A stretch of 64,000 nucleotides of DNA, from positions 558,001-622,000 of the forward strand of contig NZ_JASZYG010000003.1 of NCBI RefSeq assembly GCF_030317105.1, in the 5' to 3' direction. Of the stretch, positions 46,241-58,298 are shown piece after piece. The DNA comes from Variovorax brevis (GTDB lineage: Bacteria; Pseudomonadota; Gammaproteobacteria; Burkholderiales; Burkholderiaceae_C). A model generated the notes under the pieces. It searched no databases. It was not told where the DNA came from and saw only the letters and a program-made list of their open reading frames with translations. The number at the start of each line of letters is the position of its first letter. Within the stretch, counting starts at the first letter, position 1. The position numbers and the translations under genes are program-made.

Positions 46241-46954
46241 TCAGATGGTTTGTTCCGTTTTCCGGGACATCAGGCGCTTGTTTCCTGAACGAATCGCCGA
46301 CACAACCACGTCAACGACGAGGCCAACCACCCAGCACACCCATCCGGTCCACAGTGTATGGCTCATGTAGTGGGCGCCCCGCATTTGCTGCATGAGACCC
46401 AGAACAAAGCCGGCAGCGATCGCGCAGATCAACCACCAGCGCGCCACCTGCGGCAAGCGCCTGCGAAGGACGAAATAGCCGCCGACGTATGCGAAAGCCG
46501 CGGACGCGTGGCCTGCGGGAAAACACTTGCCGGGCCCTCCGTCGCGCGCACCCCAGGACCAATGTGAAACGTAGTGCGCCACACCTCCGAAAGCGTCGAG
46601 GTCCCACGGGCAACTGGTGCGGCTCGAATTCTTGAGCAAGGAGATGGCGACCACCGACCCGATCACGGTCAGTGCCAGTTGTGCGCGTTCGCTGCGACTG
46701 AGTTGACGCAAGAAGCCCAGAGGCCATTGAATGGCCACCACCAGCCCGATGGCCAGCACCCAACTCAAATCCTTGGCAGCCTCATGCATCACCAGCACCA
46801 GGAACCGGTTGTCGCGAAGGGGAAAGCCGGAGGGCCCACCGCCAAGCCAGCGCGCAGCCTGCACATCGAGGCCGCTGGCGTCCCACAGCAAAACGATCGC
46901 AAGCGAGAGAACGGTCCAGGCGAGAAGAGGCGAACGTGAGGGGCGAGGCGTCAT
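46241..46954 (-). CDS. PAP2-family membrane phosphatase
   Basis: Integral membrane phosphatase of 237 residues. The PAP2 motifs are KNSSRTSCPWDL near residue 108, GKCFPAGHASAAFAYVGGYF near residue 145 and RGAHYMSHTLWTGWVCWVVG near residue 190, matching KxxxxxRP, PSGH and SRxxxxxHxxxD in degenerate form. It may act on undecaprenyl or phosphatidylglycerol phosphates, or on lipid A like LpxE. The start MTPRPSRSPLLAW at 46954 was chosen. It heads an apparent operon with eptA. Confidence 0.87.
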   Translation of the reverse strand: MTPRPSRSPLLAWTVLSLAIVLLWDASGLDVQAARWLGGGPSGFPLRDNRFLVLVMHEAAKDLSWVLAIGLVVAIQWPLGFLRQLSRSERAQLALTVIGSVVAISLLKNSSRTSCPWDLDAFGGVAHYVSHWSWGARDGGPGKCFPAGHASAAFAYVGGYFVLRRRLPQVARWWLICAIAAGFVLGLMQQMRGAHYMSHTLWTGWVCWVVGLVVDVVVSAIRSGNKRLMSRKTEQTI

Positions 46955-46981
46955 TGAAGCCCACGATGTTAGCCAGCGAGG

Positions 46982-46998
46982 CTGAACAAATCCTGAGG
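46982..46998 (+). promoter_or_regulatory. direct-repeat regulator site upstream of the two-component operon
   Basis: CTGAAC-N5-CTGAGG has the same 11-bp period as the eptA site and lies about 60 bp before the response-regulator start, suggesting autoregulation and control of the divergent PAP2 gene. Confidence 0.5.
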
Positions 46999-47056
46999 AC
47001 TGTGGCCCATCGCTGCACGCTAAACTTCCGCCACTCTCCAATTGAAGGACGGCAAC

Positions 47057-47728
47057 GTGCGCATCTTGCTGGTCGAAGACGATGTCGCCTTGGCGAATGC
47101 GGTCTGCAGCTATCTGGAATCCAAGGCATTCGTGGTCGATGTCGCCAGGGGGATCGCCGATGCGCGCGCGGCCTTGCTGGGCGTGAAGTACGCCGCCGTG
47201 CTGCTCGACCTGCATCTGGTCGACGGCGACGGGCTGAACCTGCTGCCGCACGTGCGTGCACTGGCCGATCGCCCCATCGTCATCGTGCTCACCGCCCGCG
47301 ACCAGGTCACCGACCGCATCCGCGGACTCGACGCGGGTGCCGACGACTACATCATCAAGCCTTACGACCCCGCGGAGCTGCTCGCCCGGCTGCGCGCGGT
47401 GGAGCGCCGGCGCAGCGCCAACAGCTCGACGGTGCTGCGGCTGGGGCTGCTCGAAATCGACCTGGCGCGCGACCTCGTGCAGAAGAACGGCGTGCCGGTG
47501 CTGCTCACGCAAAAGGAATGGGCCCTCCTTCGCGTGATGGCCACGCGCCCTGACCGCATTCACACGCGAGAGCTTCTGCAGGACGCGCTCTACGGCTATT
47601 CCGACGAAGCGGACAGCAACACGCTCGAGGTCTTCATCAGCCGCTTGCGGCGCAAGCTCGGACGCGGCCACATCGTCACGCTGCGCGGCCTGGGCTACCG
47701 CCTCTCGCCTTCGGACGAGGAAGACTGA
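47057..47728 (+). CDS. OmpR-family response regulator (PmrA/QseB-like)
   Basis: Two-domain regulator of 223 residues. The receiver has VEDD at residues 7-9, phospho-acceptor Asp51 in VLLDLHLVDGDGL, IVLTARD and the lysine in DYIIKPYD. The winged-helix output domain follows from residue 125 (LTQKEWALLRVMATRPDRIH, then SNTLEVFISRLRRKLGRG). The GTG at 47057 gives MRILLVEDD; a TTG at 47042 is the alternative. It is adjacent to its kinase and divergent from PAP2-eptA, the classic layout for lipid A modification control. Confidence 0.9.
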   Translation: MRILLVEDDVALANAVCSYLESKAFVVDVARGIADARAALLGVKYAAVLLDLHLVDGDGLNLLPHVRALADRPIVIVLTARDQVTDRIRGLDAGADDYIIKPYDPAELLARLRAVERRRSANSSTVLRLGLLEIDLARDLVQKNGVPVLLTQKEWALLRVMATRPDRIHTRELLQDALYGYSDEADSNTLEVFISRLRRKLGRGHIVTLRGLGYRLSPSDEED

Positions 47729-49093
47729 ATGGCCCTGTGGGCACGCCGGCGCGATGACAAGTCGCCGCACGCCGAATCACTGGCCGGGCACCTCACACGC
47801 ACGCTGATCATCTGGGTGGGCGGCGCATGGCTCATCGGCGTGCTGGCGGTGGTCTGGTATGTGGACCACGAGATCAACCAGAACTTCGACAACGAGCTGG
47901 CCGAGATATCGCATCGGCTCTTCGACTTTGCGGCGCGCGAACTCGACGTCCCCGGCCAGCGCGACAGCACCGCTCCGCTCATCGCGTCGGAGCCACTGTT
48001 CTCCGAAGACACCGTGATGTTCATCGTCATGGATGCCAGCGGCAAGCAGCTGCTGCGAACGGCCGATGCGCCCACCCGATCCTTTGGTGTCCCGCTGGTG
48101 CCGGGCTACGCCAATGCGGGCGTATGGCGCATCTACACGGTGCAGCACCCGTCGCGGCCGCTCTTCCTGCAGGTGGCCGATCCGCTGGAGGAGCGGCGCA
48201 CCGCGCTCAATCGCACGCTGCTCGGCCTGATCATTCCCCTGGCGGCCGTGCTGCCCCTGCTGGCGCTGGTGCTCCGGAACATTGCGCGAAAGGAACTGCG
48301 GCCGCTGCAGTGGCTCGCTGCCGAGATCCGCCAACGCGGCGGCGCCGACCTGCGTCCGATCGAGCTGCCGGCGCTGCCGCAGGAGCTGCGCTCGGTCGGC
48401 GACGACGCCAATCATCTTCTCGAGCGGCTCGCGCAGTCGCTGGACGTGGAGCGCGCGCTGGCCGCCAACGCCGCGCATGAACTGCGCACGCCGCTCGCGG
48501 CTGCGCGCCTGCGCCTGCAGACCGCGCTCGACCATGACCTGCGCCGCGAAGACATTGCGCAAGCCCTCGAAGCCTTGCGCACGCTGAGCCACCGCGCCGA
48601 AAAGCTCCTTCAACTCTCACGCGCGGAGTCGGGCGCGTCGTTGCGCCGCGAAAGCGTCGACCTCGTGCAGTTGGCGGGCGTCGTCGCGCAGGAGTTCTGG
48701 GCCGACGACGAAGCGCAGAAGCGCCTGGACCTGCGCGTGCCGCAAACCGAACTGGCGCACGTGCTGGGCGATGTGGATGCACTGGCCATCGCGCTGCGCA
48801 ACCTCGTGGAGAACGCGTTGCGCCACGGGCCCGGCGTGCCGGTCGTCATCGAAGTCATGGCGCCCTGCACCCTGGCCGTTCGCGACTTTGGCCCCGGCGT
48901 CAGCGCCGAGCAACTGGAGACGCTTGCGCAGCGCCATGTGCGGCACAGCCCCATGCGCACCGGCTACGGCCTGGGCGTGTCGATCGTGAACACCATCGTG
49001 TCCAAACACGGCGGCCGCCTGGAACTTTTTTCGCCGCCGCCGGGAGCCAACAGCGGCCTGGAGGCGCGCATCGTGCTGCGGCCGATGGCCTGA
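47729..49093 (+). CDS. membrane sensor histidine kinase
   Basis: Partner kinase of 454 residues. Two transmembrane helices (LIIWVGGAWLIGVLAVVWYV and LLGLIIPLAAVLPLLALVL) frame a periplasmic sensor domain of about 120 residues. The H-box ALAANAAHELRTPLAAARLR has the phosphorylated histidine near residue 250. The ATPase has the N-box LRNLVENALRHGPG, FGPGVSAEQLE and YGLGVSIVNTIVSKHGG. The ATG follows the regulator's TGA directly. Signal is unknown; by analogy with PmrB it may sense metals or peptides. Confidence 0.92.
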   Translation: MALWARRRDDKSPHAESLAGHLTRTLIIWVGGAWLIGVLAVVWYVDHEINQNFDNELAEISHRLFDFAARELDVPGQRDSTAPLIASEPLFSEDTVMFIVMDASGKQLLRTADAPTRSFGVPLVPGYANAGVWRIYTVQHPSRPLFLQVADPLEERRTALNRTLLGLIIPLAAVLPLLALVLRNIARKELRPLQWLAAEIRQRGGADLRPIELPALPQELRSVGDDANHLLERLAQSLDVERALAANAAHELRTPLAAARLRLQTALDHDLRREDIAQALEALRTLSHRAEKLLQLSRAESGASLRRESVDLVQLAGVVAQEFWADDEAQKRLDLRVPQTELAHVLGDVDALAIALRNLVENALRHGPGVPVVIEVMAPCTLAVRDFGPGVSAEQLETLAQRHVRHSPMRTGYGLGVSIVNTIVSKHGGRLELFSPPPGANSGLEARIVLRPMA

Positions 49094-49105
49094 ACTGCTT
49101 CGTCG

Positions 49106-49888
49106 TCAAAGCGCAAAGCCGTCGTCCGCCGCGATCACCGCGCCGTTGACGAAGTGGCTCTGCGCACTGGCCAAGAGCACGACCAGCCCGTCCAGGTCTT
49201 CCGGCTTGCCCACGCGCTTTCTTGGCAGCATGGCGACGAGCTTCTGCCCGTTCTCGGTCTGCCAGTGGTGCGTGTTGAGCTCGGTGTCGATGTAGCCGGG
49301 GCACAGCGCATTCACGTTGATGCCGAAGCGCCCCCACTCCAGGGCCATCGACTTCGTCATCTGGATGACGGCGGCCTTGCTCATGCAATACACGCCAATC
49401 TGCGGCAAGACCTTCAGGCCCGCCATCGACGCGATGTTGATGATGCGCCCGCCCGTGTAAGTGCCGGGCGCCGCACCGCGGGCGCGCGCCAGCATGCGCT
49501 TGGCCACTTCCTGCGCAACGAAGAAGCCGCCCTTCACGTTGGTGTCGAACATGAAGTCGTAGTCGTCCTCGCTCACTTCCTGCAGGCGCTGCGTGGTGCT
49601 GACGCCGGAGTTGTTGACCAGGATGTCGATGGAGCCTACCTGCGTTTCCGCGTGCGCCACGGCGGAGCGGATGCTGGCCAGGTCGGTCACGTCGAGTTCG
49701 GTGACGTGGGCGCTGCCGCCCTCGCCTTCGATGCGGGCGCGCAGTTCCTTGAGCTTCTCGACGCGGCGGCTGGCCAGCACGACCGCGGCGCCTGCGCGCG
49801 AGATGGCTTTGGCGAACTGCGCACCGAGCCCGCTGGAGGCGCCCGTGATGAAAGCCACCCGGCCGGAAAGATCGATGCTGTATGCCAT
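49106..49888 (-). CDS. short-chain dehydrogenase/reductase
   Basis: NAD(P)-dependent oxidoreductase of 260 residues. The cofactor motif is FITGASSGLGAQFAKAISRA, NNSGVSTTQRL is the NAG-type loop, and the catalytic Ser and YxxxK are in IINIASMAGLKVLPQIGVYC and YCMSKAAVIQ. The start MAYSIDLSGRVAFITG at 49888 was chosen; the open frame continues antisense across the next gene. It is divergent from the ETF-QO gene. Substrate unknown; similar proteins act in acyl-CoA and acetoacetyl metabolism. Confidence 0.9.
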   Translation of the reverse strand: MAYSIDLSGRVAFITGASSGLGAQFAKAISRAGAAVVLASRRVEKLKELRARIEGEGGSAHVTELDVTDLASIRSAVAHAETQVGSIDILVNNSGVSTTQRLQEVSEDDYDFMFDTNVKGGFFVAQEVAKRMLARARGAAPGTYTGGRIINIASMAGLKVLPQIGVYCMSKAAVIQMTKSMALEWGRFGINVNALCPGYIDTELNTHHWQTENGQKLVAMLPRKRVGKPEDLDGLVVLLASAQSHFVNGAVIAADDGFAL

Positions 49889-50005
49889 GAAGCGGCCCTC
49901 CCTGCGCCAGAAATCGGGAAAGGTGGCGCCCCGTGGCCCGCCGAATAGAATCGACGAGCGTCGCGGCGCGACAAAGTACACAAAATCATTATCGACGAGA
50001 CCCCG

Positions 50006-51706
50006 ATGACCCAAGACGAAATCCTCGCCCAATTCGGCCCCCGCGAAGCCATGGAATACGACGTTGTCGTCGTTGGTGGCGGCCCGGCCGGCCTGTCCAC
50101 CGCCATTCGCCTGAAGCAACTTGCCGCCAACCACGGCACGGAAGTCTCGGTCGTGGTGCTGGAAAAAGGCTCCGAACCGGGGTCGCACATCCTTTCCGGC
50201 GCCATCATGGACCCGCGCGCCCTCAACGAGCTGCTGCCCGACTGGCGCGAGCAAGGCGCCCCGCTGAACCAGCCCGTCACCGACGACGCGATGGTCTTCC
50301 TCGGCGAAAAGGCATCGTTCCGCACGCCCAACATGTTCCTGCCGGGCTGCTTCCAGAACCACGGCAACTACATCATCAGCCTGGGCAACTTCACCAAGTG
50401 GCTCGGCCAGCAGGCTGAAAACCTCGGCGTCGAGATCTTCCCGGGCTTTCCCGCGGCCGAAGTGCTCTACAACGACGATGGCTCGGTGCGCGGCGTGGCC
50501 ACCGGCAACATGGGCGTCGGCAAGGACGGCGAGCCCACCGACAACTTCCAGCTCGGCATGGAGCTGCACGGCAAGTACACGATCTTCGCGGAAGGCGCAC
50601 GCGGCCACCTGGGCCGCCAGCTCATCAGCAAGTTCAAGCTCGACGCCGGCAAGGACCCGCAGACCTACGGCCTGGGCGTCAAGGAAGTGTGGGAAATCGA
50701 CCCCAAGCGCCACCAGCCCGGCTTCGTGCTGCACACCGCCGGCTGGCCGATGAAGGCCGACACCTATGGCGGCGCCTTCCTCTATCACATGGAAGACAAC
50801 AAGGTCACGCTCGGCTTCATCACCGGGCTGGACTACAGCAACCCGTACCTGAGCCCGTTCGAGGAGATGCAGCGCTGGAAGACGCACCCGAACATCCGCT
50901 GGTACCTCGAAGGCGACGAAGAGCACGGCATCAAGCCGGCCAAGCGCATCGGCTATGGCGCGCGCGCCATCACGGCCGGTGGCCTGATGTCGCTGCCCAA
51001 GACGGTGTTCCCGGGCGGCGCGCTGGTCGGCTGCGAAGCGGGCTACCTCAACGTGAGCCGCATCAAGGGCAGCCACGCCGCCATCAAGACCGGCATGCTC
51101 GCGGCGGAGGCCGCCTACGAAGCACTGCAAGCCGGCCGCCAGCACGACGAACTCACCGCCTACCCGGCCGCGTTCGAAAAGAGCTGGCTTTACACCGAAC
51201 TCAACAAGGCGCGCAACTTCAAGGCCTGGTTCAAGAAGGGCCTGGGCATCGCCACCGTCATGAACGGCGTCGAGCAATGGTTGCTCCGCGGGCACATCCC
51301 GTGGACGCTGCGCCGCGACAAGCCGGACCACGCCAACCTGAAGCCGGCGGCCGAGTGCAAGCCCATCGTGTATCCCAAGCCCGATGGCAAGCTGACCTTC
51401 GACCGCCTCTCCAGCGTGTTCATCAGCAACACCAACCACGAAGAGCACCAGCCGGCCCACCTGACGCTCAAGGACGCGTCGGTGCCCGTGAACATCAACC
51501 TGGCGAAGTACGCCGGCCCCGAACAACGCTACTGCCCGGCGGGCGTGTACGAGTTCGTGCCGGACGGCGAAGCCGGCAAGCAGCGCCTGCAAATCAACGC
51601 GCAGAACTGCGTGCACTGCAAGACCTGCGACATCAAGGACCCGACGCAGAACATCGTGTGGGTCACGCCTGAAGGCGGCGGCGGCCCCAACTACGTGGGC
51701 ATGTAG
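50006..51706 (+). CDS. electron transfer flavoprotein-ubiquinone oxidoreductase
   Basis: Membrane-associated iron-sulfur flavoenzyme of 566 residues that passes electrons from acyl-CoA dehydrogenases through ETF to ubiquinone. The FAD site is VVVVGGGPAGLSTAIRLKQL near residue 20. The C-terminal [4Fe-4S] ligands are in YCPAGVYEFV and NCVHCKTCDIKDPTQNIVWV. GRQLISKFKLDAGKDPQTYG and GCEAGYLNVSRIKGSHAAIK are also diagnostic. It would serve the acyl-CoA dehydrogenase at 30.6 kb. Confidence 0.95.
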   Translation: MTQDEILAQFGPREAMEYDVVVVGGGPAGLSTAIRLKQLAANHGTEVSVVVLEKGSEPGSHILSGAIMDPRALNELLPDWREQGAPLNQPVTDDAMVFLGEKASFRTPNMFLPGCFQNHGNYIISLGNFTKWLGQQAENLGVEIFPGFPAAEVLYNDDGSVRGVATGNMGVGKDGEPTDNFQLGMELHGKYTIFAEGARGHLGRQLISKFKLDAGKDPQTYGLGVKEVWEIDPKRHQPGFVLHTAGWPMKADTYGGAFLYHMEDNKVTLGFITGLDYSNPYLSPFEEMQRWKTHPNIRWYLEGDEEHGIKPAKRIGYGARAITAGGLMSLPKTVFPGGALVGCEAGYLNVSRIKGSHAAIKTGMLAAEAAYEALQAGRQHDELTAYPAAFEKSWLYTELNKARNFKAWFKKGLGIATVMNGVEQWLLRGHIPWTLRRDKPDHANLKPAAECKPIVYPKPDGKLTFDRLSSVFISNTNHEEHQPAHLTLKDASVPVNINLAKYAGPEQRYCPAGVYEFVPDGEAGKQRLQINAQNCVHCKTCDIKDPTQNIVWVTPEGGGGPNYVGM

Positions 51707-51738
51707 TCGCGCGACGCGGGGCAGACATCCTTGAAGGC

Positions 51739-53103
51739 ATGAAGTCCAAGGCGTTGGCCCATCTGAACAACTCAACACGGCGGCGCGTGCTCTTCTGGGT
51801 CGCGCTGGTGGCCGGGCTGGCGGCCGCCATCTGGTTCGTGGTGCGCGTCCTGAGCCCGGCACCGCCGCGCTTCCTCGTGATGAGCACGGGCGTGACGGAC
51901 GGGGCCTATCACCGCTTCGGCCTGCGCTACCAGGAGATCCTGCGCGCCAGCGGCATCACGCTCGAACTGCGGCCTTCGAGCGGCGGTGTCGAGAACCTCC
52001 AGCGGCTGAACGACGGATCGGTGTCCGTGGCGTTCGTGCAGGGCGGCACCGGCGTGCTGGCACAGGATCCGGACGCGCTGCCCGAATCCACACCCCTTCG
52101 CTCGCTGGCCACGGTGGCCTACGAGCCGGTGTGGATCTTCACGCACACGCTCGACGTCAACAAAGGGCTGGGCGCGCTGGCCGGCAAGCGCATCGCCGTC
52201 GGCGTGCCCGGCAGCGGCAACTTCCAGGTGGCGCGGCAACTGCTCGCGGTGTATGGCGTGGTCCCGGACGAGGCGAAGCTCGGCTCCAACGGCACCACCT
52301 TCGTCAGCGAAGGCGGCATGACGGCCGTGCAGATGCTCTACGACCACACGATCGATGCCGCCATCATCATCGCGGCGCCGCAAGCCCCTGCGGTGCAAAA
52401 GCTGCTGGGCGACGGCACGGCGCGCCTGGCGTCGCTGGACCATGTGGAAGGGCTGGCAAGGCGCTTTCCGTACTTCCAGCCCCTGAGCCTCAAGCGAGGC
52501 TCGGTCGACCCGCGGCGCGACTTGCCCGGGCAAGACATCACCTTGCTCGCGACAAAGGCCAACCTGGTGGTGCGCGACGAAGTGCACCCGGCCCTCTCCT
52601 ACCTCTTGCTCGAAGCGGCGTGGCAGGTGCACAAGCACCCGAGCATCCTCAACAAGCCCGATGATTTCCCCAGCCCGCAGGGCACGGACTATCCCCTGGC
52701 GGTCGCGGCCGAGCGCTATTTCAAGAACGGCCGGCCCTTCCTGCAGAACTACATGCCATTCTGGGCCGCGAACTTCGTGCAGCGACTGCTGCTGTTCCTG
52801 GTGCCGCTGGTGGCCATCCTCGTGCCCTTGAGCCGCCTGCTGCCGCAACTGGTGACATGGCGCCGCCAGCGCCACCTGTACCGCCGCTACGGCGAGCTGA
52901 AATTCCTCGAACAGGACCTGGCATCGCGCAAGCTGACGCAGGAAGAGCGAAAGGCCGCGCGCGCCCAGCTCGACCGCATCGAAAGCGATATCGTCCACAC
53001 CAAGTTCGCGCTTGATTTTTCGGACCGGGTGTACACCTTGCGCCAGCACGTGGACTATGTGCGCGGGCAGATTGACCGGCAGGCCGACAGCACCGGCGCA
53101 TAG
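51739..53103 (+). CDS. TAXI-family TRAP solute-binding protein, membrane-anchored
   Basis: Protein of 454 residues. A hydrophobic N-terminal helix (VLFWVALVAGLAAAIWFVV) anchors a TAXI binding domain: PRFLVMSTGVTDGAYHRFGL, SSGGVENLQRLNDGSVSVAF, GKRIAVGVPGSGNFQVARQL. A second hydrophobic segment (RLLLFLVPLVAILVPLSRL, about residue 350) is followed by a charged coiled C-terminus. TRAP permease subunits are not encoded next to it, so it may work as a sensor or with a distant permease. Length exceeds the usual 320-residue TAXI protein. Confidence 0.85.
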   Translation: MKSKALAHLNNSTRRRVLFWVALVAGLAAAIWFVVRVLSPAPPRFLVMSTGVTDGAYHRFGLRYQEILRASGITLELRPSSGGVENLQRLNDGSVSVAFVQGGTGVLAQDPDALPESTPLRSLATVAYEPVWIFTHTLDVNKGLGALAGKRIAVGVPGSGNFQVARQLLAVYGVVPDEAKLGSNGTTFVSEGGMTAVQMLYDHTIDAAIIIAAPQAPAVQKLLGDGTARLASLDHVEGLARRFPYFQPLSLKRGSVDPRRDLPGQDITLLATKANLVVRDEVHPALSYLLLEAAWQVHKHPSILNKPDDFPSPQGTDYPLAVAAERYFKNGRPFLQNYMPFWAANFVQRLLLFLVPLVAILVPLSRLLPQLVTWRRQRHLYRRYGELKFLEQDLASRKLTQEERKAARAQLDRIESDIVHTKFALDFSDRVYTLRQHVDYVRGQIDRQADSTGA

Positions 53104-53424
53104 CAAAAGCACGCACGCATTGCGGCGAAGGCAGAACCGATCCCTTACACTCGCCCGGTCAGGAGAGAGCCCCGCCAGACGGGGCCGCCGAAGGCGCAGG
53201 GCCCATCGATTTCAAGGGCCCGAACGCTCAGGCAAAAGGACTGACAAGGCACCTGGATTTGCTCCGGGTGTTTCCTTGCTGGAGAGAGGTGGCGCGCAGA
53301 CCATGTGCACCGCCCACCGAAGGAGCAAACCCCGATCGTGGGGCGAATCTCTCAGGTAAAGCGGACAGCAGGGGTGGCCCATGGCTTGCGTCATGGAATT
53401 CGACTGCCCCTTTTGGAGAGCGCC
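53104..53424 (+). other. gcv leader region
   Basis: Untranslated 321-bp leader ahead of gcvT. It holds the promoter (upstream of 53155), two glycine aptamers and a possible expression platform around 53368-53418, where GGGG and CCCCTTTT could pair before the ribosome-binding site. The short open frames within it have no coding character. Confidence 0.8.
53160..53371 (+). ncRNA. tandem glycine riboswitch
   Basis: Two glycine aptamers in series. The first (53160-53245) has GGAGAGAGCC, GCCGCCGAAGGCGCAG and AACGCTCAGGCAAAAGGACTG. The second (53279-53371) has CTGGAGAGAGGTGG, CACCGAAGGAGCAAACC and AATCTCTCAGGTAAAGCGGA. These are the conserved cores of the gcvT motif, with a linker of about 33 bases. 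Placement ahead of gcvTHP indicates glycine-induced expression of the cleavage system. Confidence 0.93.
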
Positions 53425-54585
53425 TTGTCCGCCCCATCCGACGATCTGCTCAAGACACCGCTTTACGACCTGCACGTTGAACTTGGCGCGCGCATGGTGC
53501 CCTTTGCCGGCTATTCGATGCCGGTCCAGTACCCCGCAGGGCTCATGGCCGAGCACAAGCACACGCGCGAGGCCGCGGGCCTGTTCGACATCTCGCACAT
53601 GGGCCAGCTGCGCCTGCAGGGCCCCGAGGCGGCCGCCGCCTTCGAGACGCTGATGCCGGTCGACGTGATCGGCCTGGCGCCCGGCAAGCAGCGCTACGGC
53701 CTGCTGCTGGACGACAACGGCGGCATCCTGGACGACCTGATGTTCTTCAACGAAGGACATGACTCGCTCTTCGTCATCGTCAATGGCGCCTGCAAGGTGG
53801 CGGACATCGCGCACATCACGGCGCGCATCGGCCAGCGCTGCAGCGTCCAGCCCTTGCCGGACCACGCCCTTCTCGCACTGCAAGGCCCGCAGGCAGTCAC
53901 GGCCATGACGCGCCTGTCGCCCGGCATCGAGCGCTTCGTGTTCATGACCGGCGGCGCGGTGCAAATTGGCGGCATTCCCGCCTTCGTCACGCGCAGCGGC
54001 TACACCGGCGAAGACGGCTTCGAGATCTCGGTGGCGCAGGCCAATGCTGACGCGCTCGCCCGCCTCTTGCTGGCGCAGCCGGAGGTCAAGCCCATCGGCC
54101 TGGGTGCGCGCAACTCGCTGCGCCTGGAAGCAGGCCTGTGCCTCTACGGCAACGACATCGACACCAGCACCACGCCGGTCGAAGCCTCGCTGAACTGGGC
54201 GATGCAGAAGGTGCGCCGCACCGGCGGCGCGCGCGCCGGCGGCTTTCCGGGTGCGGACAAGATCCTGGCGCAACTCGCCGTGGCGACCGACCTCGCCGGC
54301 CACGTCGACCAGCAGGTGCTCACGCGCAAGCGCGTCGGCCTCGTGGCGCTCGAACGCGTGCCGGTGCGCGACGGCACGGAACTCCAATCCTTCGAAGGCC
54401 ATCCGATCGGCAAGGTGACCAGTGGCCTGCTCGGGCCCACGGCCGACCGTCCCATCGCGATGGCCTACGTTGCCACTGCCTTCTCGGAACCCGGTACGCG
54501 CATCCAGGCCATCGTGCGCGGCAAGGCGGTGCCGATGGAAGTCAGCACCATGCCCTTCGTTCCGACGAACTATTTCCGTGGATGA
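53425..54585 (+). CDS. gcvT: glycine cleavage system aminomethyltransferase (T protein)
   Basis: Tetrahydrofolate-dependent T protein of 386 residues that releases ammonia and forms methylene-THF from the aminomethyl-lipoyl H protein. Diagnostic parts are ARMVPFAGYSMPVQYPAGLM, GLFDISHMGQLRLQG, TRSGYTGEDGFEISV and NSLRLEAGLCLYGNDID. The TTG at 53425 (SAPSDDLLKTPLYDLH) is the likely start, with GGAG seven bases upstream; no ATG fits between it and the conserved core. It leads the gcvT-gcvH-gcvP operon. Confidence 0.94.
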   Translation: MSAPSDDLLKTPLYDLHVELGARMVPFAGYSMPVQYPAGLMAEHKHTREAAGLFDISHMGQLRLQGPEAAAAFETLMPVDVIGLAPGKQRYGLLLDDNGGILDDLMFFNEGHDSLFVIVNGACKVADIAHITARIGQRCSVQPLPDHALLALQGPQAVTAMTRLSPGIERFVFMTGGAVQIGGIPAFVTRSGYTGEDGFEISVAQANADALARLLLAQPEVKPIGLGARNSLRLEAGLCLYGNDIDTSTTPVEASLNWAMQKVRRTGGARAGGFPGADKILAQLAVATDLAGHVDQQVLTRKRVGLVALERVPVRDGTELQSFEGHPIGKVTSGLLGPTADRPIAMAYVATAFSEPGTRIQAIVRGKAVPMEVSTMPFVPTNYFRG

Positions 54586-54651
54586 TTCGCAGCGGCTGAT
54601 CCGCATGTCATCCAACCAACCAATTCCCGTATTTCTTTCCAGGAGCAAGCA

Positions 54652-55023
54652 ATGACCGTCAAGTACACCAAGGACCACGAATGGGTTGCCACCGAGGGTG
54701 ACGTCGCCACGGTGGGCATCACCGTGCATGCGCAGGACGCGCTGGGCGACGTGGTCTTCGTTGACCTGCCCGAGGTCGGCAAGGGCTTCGCGCAGGGCGA
54801 CGTGGCCGGCGTGGTCGAGTCGGTCAAGGCCGCAGCCGATGTGTTCATGCCCGTGTCGGGCGAGATCACCGAAGTCAACGAAGCGCTGCGCGCCGACCCG
54901 TCGCTGGCCAACAGCGCGCCGCTCGACGCCGGCTGGTTCTTCAAGGTGAAGCTGAGCGACCCGACGCAACTCGACGCGCTGATGGACGCCACCAGCTACG
55001 AGAAGTTTTCCGCCGAAGCCTGA
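54652..55023 (+). CDS. gcvH: glycine cleavage system H protein
   Basis: Lipoyl carrier protein of 123 residues that shuttles the aminomethyl group between P, T and L proteins. The lipoylated lysine is Lys59 in [14 protein letters not shown]. Other conserved pieces are [17 protein letters not shown] and [17 protein letters not shown]. An AGGAG ribosome-binding site precedes the ATG. The gap to gcvT is 66 bp and to gcvP 17 bp. Confidence 0.96.
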   Translation: MTVKYTKDHEWVATEGDVATVGITVHAQDALGDVVFVDLPEVGKGFAQGDVAGVVESVKAAADVFMPVSGEITEVNEALRADPSLANSAPLDAGWFFKVKLSDPTQLDALMDATSYEKFSAEA

Positions 55024-55040
55024 TTCAATTTTTCACCGAC

Positions 55041-57950
<2,910 letters not shown>

Positions 57951-58056
57951 GGTTTTTGTACGGTTTCTCGATTGACAAACCATCCTGGCGTGCTCTGGGT
58001 GTGGTGGGGCGTGTGAACCGTTGGCCTGTGTTCTTTGTTCTGTCGTTGGGGGTGCG

Positions 58057-58298
58057 CCGCGGCAGGTGATCTGCGGCGCGGGCTCATACCGGGGCGGTCG
58101 ATGCTGCGCATCGACTGCACTCCGGTGCTCGTTCGCGGGGCGCGGCGCAGAACTCGCTCCGCGCTCCTTCGGCGCGCTACGCTCAAACAGCTGCACCGAG
58201 TCAGATGACGAAGCGCGTGTCCTTCGGCACGCGCCGCCCCGCGCCCTGTGCTCCTCGCCGCCCCGGAAATCGCCCGCGCCGCAGATCACCTGCCGCGG
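58057..58298. repeat. 27-bp perfect inverted repeat pair
   Basis: 58057-58083 (CCGCGGCAGGTGATCTGCGG and seven more bases) is the exact reverse complement of 58272-58298. Weaker similarity continues inside the arms, for example CCGGGGCGG near 58088 and its complement near 58260, pointing to duplicated cassettes in opposite orientation. Confidence 0.85.

Noticed and set aside
49106..51862. 918-residue minus-strand frame
   Set aside because: Only the last 260 residues (from 49888) are a real SDR enzyme; the rest is antisense to ETF-QO.
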